Source: Arenicola marina (taxonomy: Eukaryota > Annelida > Polychaeta > Arenicolidae). From it: a DNA stretch of 64,000 nucleotides. The translations under genes were made by a program, and so were the position numbers. Location of the stretch: NCBI GenBank assembly GCA_964019135.1, contig OZ025248.1, positions 43,331,670 through 43,395,669 of the forward strand, given 5' to 3'. The first letter of the stretch is position 1; the number at the start of each line of letters is the position of its first letter. This document shows, piece by piece, positions 49,738 through 60,900 of the stretch. The notes under the pieces were generated by a model. It searched no databases. It saw only the letters and a program-made list of their open reading frames with translations, and was not told the DNA's origin.

Positions 49738-52355
49738 CCTTGGCCTACATTGGCCCAGATGTGAAGTTCCGCGGGCTGGCCTGGCTTGGTGCAAATGGGA
49801 GGTCCCCCGTGCTGGCCTGCCTTGATCCAGATGGGAGGTCCCCTGTGCTGGCCTGCTTGGTCCAGATGGGAGGTCCCCCATACTGACCTGCCTTGGTCCA
49901 GACGGGAGGTCCCCATATTGGCCTGCCTTGGTCTAGACGGGAGGTCCCCCGTGCTGGCCTGCCTTGGTCCAGATTGGAGGTCCCCCGTGCTGGCCTGCCT
50001 TGGTCCAGATGGGAGTTCCCCCGTGCTGGCCTGCCTTGGTCCAGATGGGAGTTCCCCCGCGCTGGCCTGCCTTGGTCCAGATGGGAGTTCCCCCGCGCTG
50101 GCCTGCCTTGGTCCAGATGGGAGTTCCCCCGTGCTGGTCTGCCTTGGTCCAGATGGGAGTTCCCCCGTGCTGGTCTGCCTTGGTCCAGATGGGAGGCCCC
50201 CTGTGCTGGCCTTGGTCCAGTTGGGAGGTCCCCCATACTGACCTGCCTTGTTCCAGATGGGAGGTCCCCCATACTGACCTGCCTTGGTCCAGATGGAAGG
50301 TCCCCCATACTGGCCTGCCTTGGTCCAGATGGGAGATCCCCCGTGCTGACCTGCCTTGGTCTAGATGGGAGGTCCCCCAGGCTGGCCTGCCTTGGTCCAG
50401 ACGGGGGTTCCCCCGTGCTGGCCTGCCTTGGTCCAGATGGGAGGTCCCCCATACTGGCCTGCCTTGGTCTAGATGGGAGGTCCCCCGTGCTGGCCTGCCT
50501 TGGTCCAGATGGGAGTTCCCCCGTGCTGGCCTGCATTGGTCCAAATGGGAGGTCCCCTGTGCTGGCCTGCCTTGGTCTAGATGGGAGGTCCCGCGTGCTG
50601 GCCTGCCTTGGTCCAGATCGGAGTTCCCCCGTGCTGGCCTGCCTTTGTCCAGATTGGAGGTCCCCGTGCTGGCCTGCCTTGGTCCAGATGGGAGTTCCCC
50701 CGCGCTGGCCTGCTTTGGTCCAGATGGGAGGCCCCCTGTGCTGGCCTTGGTCCAGATGGGCGGTCCCCCATATTGACCTGCCTTGTTCCAGATGGGAGGT
50801 CCCCCATACTGACCTGCCTTGGTCCAGATGGGAGGTCCCCCATACTGGCCTGCCTTGGTCCAGATGGGAGGTCCCCCATACTGGCCTGCCTTGGTCCAGA
50901 TGGGAGGTCCCCCGTGCTGGCCTGCCTTGGTCCAGATGGGAGTTCCCCCGTGCTGGTCTGCCTTGGTCCAGATGGGAGTTCCCCCGTGCTGGTCTGCCTT
51001 GGTCCAGATGGGAGTTCCCCCGTGCTGGTCTGCCTTGGTCCAGATGGGAGCCCCCCTGTGCTGGCCTTGGTCCAGATGGGAGGTCCCCCATACTGACCTG
51101 CCTTGGTCCAGATGGGAGGTCCCCCATACTGGCCTGCATTGGTCCAGATGGGAGATCCCCCGTGCTGACCTGCCTTGGTCCAGATGGGAGTTCCCCCGCG
51201 CTGGCCTGCTTTGGTCCAGATGGGAGGCCCCCTGTGCTGGCCTTGGTCCAGATGGGAGGTCCCCCATATTGACCTGCCTTGTTCCAGATGGGAGGTCCCC
51301 CATACTGACCTGCCTTGGTCCAGATGGGAGGTCCCCCATACTGGCCTGCCTTGGTCCAGATGGGAGATCCCCCGTGCTGACCTGCCTTGGTCTAGACGGG
51401 GGGTCCCCCGTGCTGGCCTGCCTTGGTCCAGATGGGAGGTCCCCCATACTGGCCTGCCTTGGTCCAGATGGGAGGTCCCCCGTGCTGGCCTGCCTTGGTC
51501 CAGATGGGAGTTCCCCCGTGCTGGTCTGCCTTGGTCCAGATGGGAGTTCCCCCGTGCTGGTCTGCCTTGGTCCCGATGGGAGCCCCCCTGTGCTGGCCTT
51601 GGTCCAGATGGGAGGTCCCCCATATTGACCTGCCTTGTTCCAGATGGGAGGTCCCCCATACTGACCTGCCTTGGTCCAGATGGGAGGTCCCCCATACTGG
51701 CCTGCCTTGGTCCAGATGGGAGATCCCCCGTGCTGACCTGCCTTGGTCTAGACGGGGGGTCCCCCGTGCTGGCCTGCCTTGGTCCAGATGGGAGGTCCCC
51801 CATACTGGCCTGCCTTGGTCCAGATGGGAGGTCCCCCGTGCTGGCCTGCCTTGGTCCAGATGGGAGTTCCCCCGTGCTGGTCTGCCTTGGTCCAGATGGG
51901 AGTTCCCCCGTGCTGGTCTGCCTTGGTCCAGATGGGAGCCCCCCTGTGCTGGCCTTGGTCCAGATGGGAGGTCCCCCATACTGACCTGCCTTGGTCCAGA
52001 TGGGAGGTCCCCCATACTGACCTGCATTGGTCCAGATGGGAGATCCCCCGTGCTGACCTGCCTTGGTCTAGATGGGAGGTCCCCCGTGCTGGCCTGCCTT
52101 GGTCCAGACGGGGGGTCCCCCGTGCTGGCCTGCCTTGGTCCAGATGGGAGGTCCCCCATACTGGCCTGCCTTGGTCCAGATGGGAGGTCCCCCGTGCTGG
52201 CCTGCCTTGGTCCAGATGGGAGGTCCCCCATACTGACCTGCCTTGGTCCAGATGGGAGTTCCCCCGTGCTGGCCTGCCTTGGTCCAGATGGGAGGTCCCC
52301 CATACTGGCCTGCCTTGGTCCAGATGGGAGGTCCCCCATACTGGCCTGCCTAGGT
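49738..52355. repeat. 36-bp minisatellite, about 72 copies
   Basis: Units of about 36 bp contain CCTGCCTTGGTCCAGATGGG and AGGTCCCCCGTGCTGG. A 356-bp higher-order repeat of about ten monomers is visible (for example blocks starting near 50819, 51175, 51423 and 51779). Long open frames exist on both strands only because the unit is a multiple of three. It ends about 60 bp before the first WPD exon. Confidence 0.95.
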
Positions 52356-52419
52356 CTAACCCCCGTGCTCACTCACCCCTAGATAACCTCCATTTCCGCC
52401 GCCTGTTAAATATTATCAG

Positions 52420-52584
52420 GGCCAGAACGAACAGACTATCCAACAGCTCCACTTCCTGCGCTGGCCGGACTTCGGCTGCCCGGCCAACCCCCGGATCTGC
52501 TTCTGGACTTCGTTATCGACGGATCCCCCGGATCCACATGCCTCGCTTCCAGCAGGGCTTTGGTCCCATCCTGGTTCACTGCAG
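52420..52584 (+). CDS. Receptor PTP alternative WPD-loop exon, copy A, with two apparent 1-base losses
   Basis: Acceptor AAATATTATCAG, donor CACTGCAG|GTAGCT. The start reads GQNEQTIQQLHFLRW then PDFGCPANP in phase 0. Homology then jumps frame at AACCCCCGG (52487-52495) to DLLLDFVIDG, and again at TCCCCCGG (about 52523-52530) to MPRFQQGFGPILVHC. Each break is explained by one C missing from a C5 run. With both counted the exon would be 167 nt, phase 2 out, exactly like copy B. As read (165 nt) there is no stop, but the C-terminal half is out of frame. It encodes the WPD general-acid loop and the strand into the HC motif. It is either an active mutually exclusive exon in a sequence with homopolymer errors, or a decaying duplicate. 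Confidence 0.7.
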
Positions 52585-52961
52585 GTAGCTGCAGGCCGGC
52601 TACCGTCACGTAGCAACCACTGATCCGGTCCTACCTCTCCCGTCCCCGCACCTAGACTTTGTTGGCACATTATATTCAGTCTCTTTTTCAAACGTTCCTC
52701 TTACGTTCTGTTGCTGCATCGTAGCTGCCTGCATGTTGTGTAGTCTTCCCCGTAGCTCGCGTCACCACCACCTTCCTACGTGTTCACGTGTCATGGACCC
52801 CCCCCCCACCCACTCCTCGTGAATCGTTGATAATATGGACGACCGAATGTTGCAGCATGGCGATAATTGGGTGAATCCCAAAAACGTGGTACTATCCGGC
52901 CGTAGTTTTGGCGTGTTTTCTGTGTTCTCATTTTGGAAAGCTTGCATTCGGTCGGCCGTTG
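52585..52961. other. Intron, no feature seen
   Basis: Unique sequence with a C-run near 52799-52807. No gene recognised. Confidence 0.5.
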
Positions 52962-54055
52962 GATCTCTGATACATGGGTCTCCCATCTCCTGTACTGAGG
53001 GAGATCTCTGATACATGGGTCTCCCATCTCCCGTACTGAGGGAGATCTCTGATACATGGGTCTCCCATCTCCTGTACTGTTGGAGATATCTGATACATGG
53101 GTCTCCCATCTCCCGTACTGAGGGAGATCTCTGTTACAAGGGTTTCCCATCTCCCGTACTGAGGGAGGTCTCTTATACATGGGTCTCCAATCTCTCGTAC
53201 TGAGAGAGGTCTCTGATACATGGGTCTCCCATCTTCCATACTGAGGGAGGTTCTGATACATGGGTCTCCCATCCCCCGTACTGAGGGAGGTCTCTGATAC
53301 ATGGGTCTCCCATCTCCTGTACTGGGGGAGGTCTCTGATACATGGGTCTCCCATCTCTCGTACTGAGGGAGGTCTCTGATACATGGGTCTCCCATCTTCC
53401 ATACTGAGGGAGGTTCTGATACATGGGTCTCCCATCTCCCGTACTGAGGGAGGTCGCTGATACATGGGTCTCCCATCTCCTGTACTGGGGGAGGTCTCTG
53501 ATACATGGGTCTCCCATCTCTCGTACTGAGGGAGGTCTCTGATACATGGGTCTCCCATCTTCCATACTGAGGGAGGTTCTGATACATGGGTCTCCCATCT
53601 CCCGTACTGAGGGAGGTCTCTGATACATCAGTCTCCCATCTCCCGTACTGAGGGAGATCTCTGATACATGGGTCTCCCATCTCCTGTACTGGGGGAGGTC
53701 TCTGATACATGGGTCTCCCATCTCTCGTACTGAGGGAGGTCTCTGATACATGGGTCTCCCATCTTCCATACTGAGGGAGGTTCTGATACATGGGTCTCCC
53801 ATCTTCCATACTGAGGGAGGTTCTGATACATGGGTCTCCCATCCACCGTACTGAGGGAGGTCTCTGATACATCAGTCTCCCATCTCCCGTACTGATGGAG
53901 GTCTCTGGTACATGGGTCTCCCATCTCCTGTACTGAGGGAGGTCTCTGATACATGGGTCTCCCATCTCTCGTACTGAGGGAGGTCTCTGGTACATGGGTC
54001 TCCCATCTCCCGTACTGGGTGAGGTCTCTGATACATGGGTCTCCCATCTCCATTA
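52962..54055. repeat. 41-bp minisatellite, about 26 copies
   Basis: Units contain GATACATGGGTCTCCCATCT and CCCGTACTGAGGGAGGTCTCT. Variants with TTCCATACTG alternate in a loose higher-order pattern. It lies between the two WPD exons. Confidence 0.95.
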
Positions 54056-54547
54056 TGTTATAGTTTCCTGGAGTCATAATCTAACAGGCGATGAGGTACT
54101 GACGAAATCTATTGTTTAGGTGCGACCGTGGTGAATTCTGTTGGCCATTAACATTCCCTAGAAATTCGAGTTAAACGTTTCTTAACTTTATTTTAGAGAG
54201 CGCATTGCATTTGACGTTTAGGCGAATTCGACATGTTTGACTGATTGAAGCCATAAATGAGATTCCTCCCTGTGTGATTTGTAAACACCAGGCTCAGTAT
54301 CTGCCGGGCCGCCCTCCTCCCAATGCATACCGACAGCGCTGAGCGTCTCAATGTGCTGTCCCGTGCCAACATTCTCTACAGAATGTGCAATGTATTGTAT
54401 CATCGTATTTCATTTTCGTCCTAGGTCCATGCCTATTAACACCCGAATTGGCGGCGTGTGGAAAGATGCGAGAACAATGTACGCTAAACTTGCTTGAGAA
54501 CACAGGGCTCTATACATTGGTACCAGGGGTCATCTTGAGCATAGGGG
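54056..54547. other. Intron, no feature seen
   Basis: Unique sequence between two arrays. Confidence 0.5.
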
Positions 54548-55300
54548 GCCTTGCTGGTGACCTCAGAATAGGGCGCTCTCCTGGAGACCCCGGAATAGGG
54601 CACTCTCTCGGTGACCTCAGAAGAGAGGGCCCTTCTGGTGACCTCAGAATAGGGCGCTCTCCTTGTGACCCCAGAATAGGGCACTCTCCTGGTGACCTCA
54701 GAAAAGAGGGCCATCCTGCTTACCTCAGAATAGGGCACTCTCCTGGTGACCTCAGAATAGAGGGCCAACCTGGTGACCTCATAATAAGGAGCCTTCCAGG
54801 TGACATCAGAATAGGGCGCCCTCCTGGTGACCTCAGAATATGGCGTCCTCCTGGTGACCTCAGAATAGGGCGTTATCCTGGTGACCTCAGAATAGGGCGC
54901 TCTCCTGGTGACCTCAGAATAGGGGGCCATCCCGGTGACCTCAGAATAGGGGGCCCTCCTGGTGACCTCAGAATAGGGCGCCCTCCTGGTGACCTCAGAA
55001 TATGGCGCCCTCCTGGTGACCTCAGAATATGGCGCCCTCCTGGTGACCTCAGAATATGGCGCCCCCCTGGTGGCCTCAGAATAGGGCGCTTTTTCTAAGT
55101 AGCCTGTTGCTTAACACGTAAACCTGTTCGGTAGTCTGTCTGTCTGTATGTCCTGTGAATAGGGGGCCCTCCTGGTGACCTTAGAATAGGGGGCCATCCC
55201 AGTGACCTCAGAATAGGGGGCGGTCCTGGTGACCTCAGAATAGGGCGCCCTCCTGGTGACCTCAGAATATGGCGTCCTCCTAGTGGCCTCAGAATAGGGC
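54548..55300. repeat. 27-bp minisatellite in two blocks
   Basis: Units contain GGTGACCTCAGAATAGGGCG followed by CCCTCCT. The main block is about 54548-55090 and a second about 55155-55300. Each block is followed by a related unique segment (GCTTAACACGTAAACCTG, and later GCTTAACACGTTAACCTG), so the second block looks like a partial duplication of the first with its flank. Confidence 0.93.
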
Positions 55301-55416
55301 GCTAGCTTGCTGCTTAACACGTTAACCTGCCCGGTAGTGATCTGTCTGTCTGTATGTCCTATGTGCCGCCACGTGTTTGTCTGACGCCGTGTTGCCGCAT
55401 GGTTTGTCTCCCGTAG

Positions 55417-55568
55417 GGCGCCATATGCCGCACTATTAAGCAGTTCCATTATGTGGTGTGGCCCGACTTTGGCGTGCCTGATGACCCAGATTGCTTGGTA
55501 ACGTTTGTACGAGAGGTTCGAAGCCACGTGCGGCCAAATTTCCAAGGGCCGCTCCTCATCCACTGCAG
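55417..55568 (+). CDS. Receptor PTP WPD-loop exon, copy B (intact)
   Basis: Acceptor TTTGTCTCCCGTAG, donor CACTGCAG|GTAACG; phase 0 in, phase 2 out, 152 nt. Reads GAICRTIKQFHYVVW, PDFGVPDDPDCLVTF, then VREVRSHVRPNFQGPLLIHC. It has the WPD general acid and ends with HC of the P-loop; the following exon supplies SAGVGRTG. It has the same phases as copy A at 52420, so the two cannot be spliced together in frame and would be mutually exclusive. As read, this is the copy that gives a complete catalytic domain. Confidence 0.95.
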
Positions 55569-56169
55569 GTAACGATAAAGTCCACCGTCCAGACATCATG
55601 GGCAATGTCAGTGCGGAGAATTAACCTCAAAGTGACACAAGTAGTTCGTCGAGTCAATATGAATTGAATCCTAATTGAATTTTTATGGCATGTTTTATTA
55701 GTTGTACACGGTATGATGTTTGTATGCCAATCGTTGTGAACTCACTTCCAGATTACTTAAGCCTGTTGTATTACATTGGAATGTGGCGTAGACATTTTGT
55801 GCACGATATACGTTTACTAGGAAAAATATTCTTTCTAAGCTAAGTGTTATATATATATATCCCTCCCCACAGTTTTACGTACATGCATTTATCAGTATGA
55901 TCAGTTGTAAGATGTTCGATATCTTTAGCACGTAGCACTCAATGCACAATACTCAAAGTGATAACCCAGCTAATGACCATGTCACGTAAGACAGGAATCT
56001 TCACTGATTTCTTTTAGCCACGAAATGAAGGTTTCAAATATGAAAACAACTAAGTTTATTTACACTTTTGGTATAGCTCCTTGCATTGCTCTCAAAACAT
56101 ACACATTTAAGACGCATCCTCTTCCCTTCTTACCCTACCCCACCACCGAACCTCTCCTCCCCTCTGCAG
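55569..56169. other. Intron, no feature seen
   Basis: Unique sequence with a short (TA)n run near 55847-55860 and a pyrimidine tract before the P-loop exon. Confidence 0.6.
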
Positions 56170-56305
56170 TGCCGGGGTTGGCCGCACGGGTACTCTTATC
56201 GCGGTGGACCGCCTCCTCCAACACATCTGTGATCACGACACCATCGACATCTTCGGCATCACCATGGAGATGCGGGAGTACCGTTGTTACATGGTACAGG
56301 TGGAG
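56170..56305 (+). CDS. Receptor PTP exon: catalytic P-loop
   Basis: Acceptor CCCCTCTGCAG, donor GTGGAG|GTGAGC; phase 2 in, phase 0 out. With either WPD exon it completes [10 protein letters not shown], holding the nucleophilic cysteine and the phosphate-binding arginine. It continues [16 protein letters not shown], then [18 protein letters not shown]. The Q-loop glutamine is present in MVQVE, where the common form is MVQTE. All residues needed for catalysis are there. Confidence 0.96.
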
Positions 56306-56723
56306 GTGAGCTGACGTCACGGCGAGTCGGCCTTACTGGCCGAGGGAACCGTCCGTCTGCGCGCCTGAATGGCTTTGTAATTATAGTGACATAAAGTTGT
56401 GAATGAATATGAATTATAAACTACTTTAACACACTCAACGTCAGATTATTTTAACAGTAATGTGATTTGTATTTTTCATTCTGCTGTCTTCGCGTTGTGC
56501 TAAAGGAGCGAATTATGCTTACACTTGACTCCTCCGTTGCTAACATTCGCTGCCGAGGAATCATCGTCAAAAGGTTCTGTACCCGAGCATTTACAGACTT
56601 TTTAGTATGGTATTTATGGTTTGCTTAGCGCCTGGCCACCCGGGGAACTTTCGTTACTAAGACAGTCAGTATATATTATTGATCAACCTAACCTGCTTTC
56701 CGCTTCCGCTCTGTGGTACGCAG
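56306..56723. other. Intron, no feature seen
   Basis: Unique intron sequence. Confidence 0.6.
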
Positions 56724-56862
56724 GCGCAGTACATCTTCATCCACAAGTGCATCACCTCGGCTATCCGACGCGGGCTGCACCTGAACCGGCGCCCGACCAT
56801 GGTGGAGGACCAGCCGCTGTACGCCAACACCGACATGATAGAGAACGGCGGCCCCATCTACG
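56724..56862 (+). CDS. Receptor PTP exon: last catalytic helix and start of the tail
   Basis: Acceptor TGTGGTACGCAG, donor TCTACG|GTAGGC; phase 0 in, phase 1 out. Reads AQYIFIHKCITSAIRRG, then LHLNRRPTMVEDQPLYANTD and MIENGGPIYG. QYIFIH closes the catalytic domain, and no second phosphatase domain follows, consistent with the R3 group. LYANT (Tyr at 56820-56822) fits the Y-x-N-x consensus for Grb2-type SH2 binding, a feature known for R3 receptor phosphatase tails. Its last 14 bases and donor are repeated downstream. Confidence 0.95.
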
Positions 56863-57360
56863 GTAGGCCCCCCTCCCCCTCCCGCCTCACCCCGGCTACC
56901 TCTGTAACAGCGGCCCCATCTACGGTAAGCCCATCCCCCCCCCACCCTTCCGCCTCACCCCGGCTACCTCTGTAAATAGCGGCCCCATCTACGGTAAGCC
57001 CCCCCCCCTCCCGCCTCACCCCGGCTGCCTCTGTAAACAGCGGCCCGATCTACGGTAAGCACCCCCCCCTACTCCTCACCCCGGCTACCTCTGTAAATAG
57101 CGGCCCCATCTACGGTAAGCCCCCCCCCCACTCCTCACCCCAACTACCTCTGTACACAGCACCCCCATCTACGGTAAGCCGCCCCCCCCCCTCCCGCCTC
57201 ACCCCGGCTACCTCTGTAAATAGCGGCCCCACCTACGGTAAGCCCCCCCCCCCCTCCCGCCTTACCCCGGCTGCCTCTGTAAATAGCGGCCCCACCTACG
57301 GTAAGCCCTGCCGCCCTCCCCCCTCACCCGCCCCGGCTACCTCTTTGATCAGCGGACCCA
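56863..57360 (+). repeat. About 60-bp repeat made of a duplicated 5' splice site and exon end, about eight copies
   Basis: Units of 59-69 bp each contain the exon's final bases and a donor, CGGCCCCATCTACG|GTAAGC, then a C-run, CTCCCGCCTCACCCCGGCTA and CCTCTGTAAATAG or CCTCTGTAACAG. Copies of the exon end start at about 56911, 56980, 57041, 57101, 57160, 57223 and 57287, with a degenerate one near 57352. The repeats carry GTAAGC, closer to consensus than the genuine GTAGGC. Each copy is also preceded by AG, so it is formatted like a 14-nt microexon. Confidence 0.92.
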
Positions 57361-57962
57361 TCTGTGCCACTAGAATACGTGTTCTTGGTAGCAATGGTGG
57401 TCGCGTCTCGGTTATTTCATGAACATAATTCAGCATGTTTTCTGGTTTATGGACTTTAATGTGATGTGTGTTCTTCCCAGTCTGTATTAACAACACAACT
57501 ATAGTTTTAGCTATTAAACAGTTTGTGGACTGTAACCCTGTCAAAACCTGGCGTTGAGATGTTTGCATCTGCATTTGCATTTTCTTCTTTTGTTCTATTA
57601 GGCAGATTCGGTACACTCACTGTCATCTTTTTGTATTCACTGGGCCAGCTTTCTAAAGTCAGCAGAGCTCAATGTTACATACACATATTTAATTTTTATT
57701 TAATTATTAACATTGCTGCTTCTTTAACAGGCAGCTTGCAATTGATTTGTCGTAGTCTGATTGGGCCACTATAAACAAATTGTGCCCATCAAACTACTGC
57801 ATTACAACATTCTTATAAAATGGACTCCGAAATACATATTTTCATGTCAGTAGGTTGATAATACATTGTGAATGTAAAAAAAACATAAATTTAGAAGACT
57901 TTAACGTGATGGCGGAAAACCTGGTTAGCTGATTGTGGCATGTATATATCACCGCTCAACAG
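57361..57962. other. Intron, no feature seen
   Basis: Unique sequence. An open frame at about 57523-57774 has no recognisable similarity. Confidence 0.5.
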
Positions 57963-58040
57963 AGAACGCGCCGAAGGGAAGTCCTGCAGGGCGGGGGCGG
58001 GACAGCCCGGAGCCCGCCCCCTCCCTCAGTAGTGACAGTG
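57963..58040 (+). CDS. Probable receptor PTP cytoplasmic tail exon
   Basis: Acceptor CACCGCTCAACAG, donor GACAGTG|GTAAGG; two bases in, phase 1 out, matching the donor at 56862. Reads ENAPKGSPAGRGRDSP, then EPAPSLSSDSG. It is proline-, serine- and glycine-rich, as expected of a disordered tail. The high GC content stands out from the AT-rich surroundings. The call rests on splice sites and phase only. Confidence 0.55.
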
Positions 58041-58199
58041 GTAAGGCAGGAGTCAGTGTCTGTCTTCGGACCGGCGTCCATACAATAGCAACCGTCGTGT
58101 GGGCGGAGTCGCCGTGGTGTTCCTATCTGTTTACGGTAGTCCTTGTGGTCAGCGTCTCTGCTATAGTTGTGTCTGGCCATTGTCCCCTTCCATGATTAC

Positions 58200-58385
58200 G
58201 CCACATTAACCCCAATGGTAGCGATCGCATAGTAGACACAGTGGTAATCATATTATAGTAGTCACTATGGTAATCATCTTATGGTAGTCACTATGGTAAT
58301 CATCTTATGGTAGTCACTATGGTAATCATCTTATGGTAGTCACTATGGCAATCATATAGTAGTCACCATCGTAATCATCTTATAG
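58200..58385. repeat. 26-bp tandem repeat
   Basis: About six units of TAGTCACTATGGTAATCATC followed by TTATGG. Confidence 0.9.
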
Positions 58386-60061
58386 CAGACACCCGTATGT
58401 ATATTTACATACGAGTGTATACTGCACATATATGTAATTATAGTGCCAGTATTCTTGTAATGAAATCGATAGTGCAAACACAAGTCTGTGGTTGATCCCT
58501 ACTTTCCAATTTTTTTAGATCTTTGTTCTTGTTTTTCCTACTGTTCTGCTTGTTGTTGTTTTTTAGTGATCCCCACTTTGTATCAGAATTCTTGTAACGA
58601 CATCGATAGTACTGACAGCAAGCCTGTGATTGATCCCTACTTTCTTTTTTTTCCCATAATTCTTGTTCTCCCTACTATTTCACTAGCTTTTTGGTCATCC
58701 CAACTTTAGAACTAGTTTTCTCGAGTTTTTCAGATGTGACAAAGGTGAAATATAAGGAACCTTAGCGAATCCAAAAGATCAGATAACATCACTTGCAAGC
58801 AGTTCTATCTATATCCTCAGTCATGGGATTTTAGTGTTTAAAGGCCGTATCTTCAGATCCCGACGCACTTTCCATACTCAAACCATGGTCCTTTAATTAG
58901 TAAATCTGGAATAATTTTATGTGCCAAAAACAAGTTCGGTTCCATAGAAAATCCCCTTTTCGCGATTGCATATCGCAATATCCATATAAATGGCAAAGCT
59001 TAACACTCAGAATAACTTCCAAACAGATAAATAAAAAAACAGGTGGTGGACTATGGTTGATGGATACTGTGGTAATGGTGGATAAGTACACGTAGAGTTT
59101 ACGTACAGCTGGATTGTCAAAGACAACATCAAGAGAATTGCTAATGATTTTGTTTGCATATACATCTCTATTTTTGTTCATCTACTTCCCTCCCCCCTAC
59201 CTTTTAAGCAAAAGTAACACTACTTTATACCTATTTTTGTGTGGACGGTCAGTCACAGGCCTGTACTGTTATAGTGCAAATTATGGTAGTTCCCACAGCC
59301 ACAATGGTCGTTTAGTAGCAGTGTTATACAATAACGTAGTGAGAGTACTGCATAATATTAGTTATGGGTAATAGTAATAACAATTGTACTAATATCCGGA
59401 GATAATAGTATATGTTATGTCTGGCTTCTGTTGGATCTAGCCAATAAAGCAATTCGTATAGCTCTTAATTTCAAATAATGTTGTGTTTCGTCGTTTAACT
59501 GCCTTTCGCGTGTAAGTCTCTCATTCGTCTATATCACTTCGATCGTTTATAGTTTTAACAAAAACTTTTTAAGATATTAAAATGTTTAAATTTTATGGCA
59601 CTCTGGCTGGTCGGTATCTACATGCTAATGGCACTCTAGTCAGTTATCTGTTACTAATGACAACTGCTTTTTAATATATTGATATGTTTAAATTTTATAA
59701 CACTCTGGTCGGTTTATTAATAGGAACTCTTTTTAACTGCTAAAGTGTTAATTTCGTCTTTGTTCTGTGTTTCCAATGTGCTGAGGCGTTTTTGTGTGTG
59801 TGACGCCATCTTTTATTTCTTCCGCTGTAGACCATTTTGTAATAACATTAAATGTGGACATCGTTTGCTGATACCGAGACACTCCAGTATTGTTGTAGTT
59901 TGGGCTTTATTATTGTTCATGTACAATGTTGTTATAGTCACTATATGGCTAGAGCGTTCAATTATTGCTGCGTGCGTCTTATGTTCTGGGAATAACTTGC
60001 ATAGGTATGTTTTTTTGATGTGTTGGATTGTAGTATTGACATTTAGTTTATTTACTCACAG
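58386..60061. other. AT-rich intron or 3' flank, no feature seen
   Basis: Contains a diverged direct repeat (GTTGATCCCTACTTTCC near 58491 and GATTGATCCCTACTTTC near 58629) and another around ATGTTTAAATTTTATGGCACT (59582) and ATGTTTAAATTTTATAACACT (59684). No gene recognised. Confidence 0.5.
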
Positions 60062-60099
60062 AAAACGCCACAACTGCAAGGGTAGAAGAAGCGATATGA
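60062..60099 (+). CDS. Candidate terminal exon of the receptor PTP
   Basis: The acceptor TATTTACTCACAG has a phase compatible with the donor at 58040. It would add ENATTARVEEAI and a TGA. An ATTAAA-type polyadenylation signal is near 60248. This is weak: other acceptors in the region, for example near 59830, also give short in-phase ends. Confidence 0.3.
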
Positions 60100-60706
60100 T
60101 GCGGACTGTGTGACATCTTCACGTGTTCGTCACGTGCGCGTCACGTGTTCATCACCTGGCGGCTCGGTGGTGGAGAGGCCGGCACCAGCCACGAGCGACT
60201 CCAGCCCATCGTTTGCGTCATTACGGCACGGAACCCTATAATTTGAAATTAAATCAAATGTATTTTATCGTTTGAGTTTCTGAACGGCGTAGGGTGTTGT
60301 TATAAATATATATATACCAAGCGATATTTACAGGTCTCTAATGTGTTGCCTATTTAGGAAGATGCTTTCGAACAGCGACCGGTGATGATAAAACAGGTTT
60401 CCCATGACGTTGTTTATATGCATTATCTGAGAACGACGGCTGTGTCCCATTTTGTCAGTACATGTATATATGTGATATAGAAATGACCTGCCATTGAGCA
60501 CTTGAATCACACACAGCAATGATCGCTTCGTGTCTGTCCAGCTTGTTATGCCACGTGGTACATAATGACGACGCGCACAACGTCTCTTTGTTTATAGCGC
60601 TTTTATACACTGCCTTCAACGTTAACCAGCGCTTGCACTGACGTCATATTTCCGTAATCAATATGTTGACATGTCGTTGTTCTTTTAATAGTTGTCTTAT
60701 TGGTGG
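60100..60706. other. No feature seen
   Basis: Possible 3' untranslated or intergenic sequence. Contains CACGTG clusters at 60120-60150 of unknown meaning. Confidence 0.4.
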
Positions 60707-60900
60707 CATGATGTACGCGTTATGATGGGCCGCGCACTGAGCGAGGCAGCGGGTGTGAGCGCTCTGATGGACATGTACGCGTTATGATGGGCCGCGCACT
60801 GAGCGAGGCAGCGGGTGTGAGCGCTCTGATGGACATGTACCCGTTATGATGCACCGCGCACTGAGCGAGGCAGGGGGTGTAAGCGCTCTGATGGACCTTC
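60707..60900. repeat. 62-bp tandem repeat, three copies
   Basis: Three units of TACGCGTTATGATGGGCCGC, then GCACTGAGCGAGGCAGCGGG and TGTGAGCGCTCTGATGGACA, GC-rich in an AT-rich region. Confidence 0.95.

Noticed and set aside
49745..52588. Proline/glycine-rich open frames up to 504 codons in the 36-bp array
   Set aside because: Present on both strands and in several frames; product of repeat period, not selection on protein.
52762..55605. Open frames such as repeated MGDPCIRDLPQY and GDLRIGRPP in the 41- and 27-bp arrays
   Set aside because: Periodicity artefacts within intronic minisatellites; no splice support.
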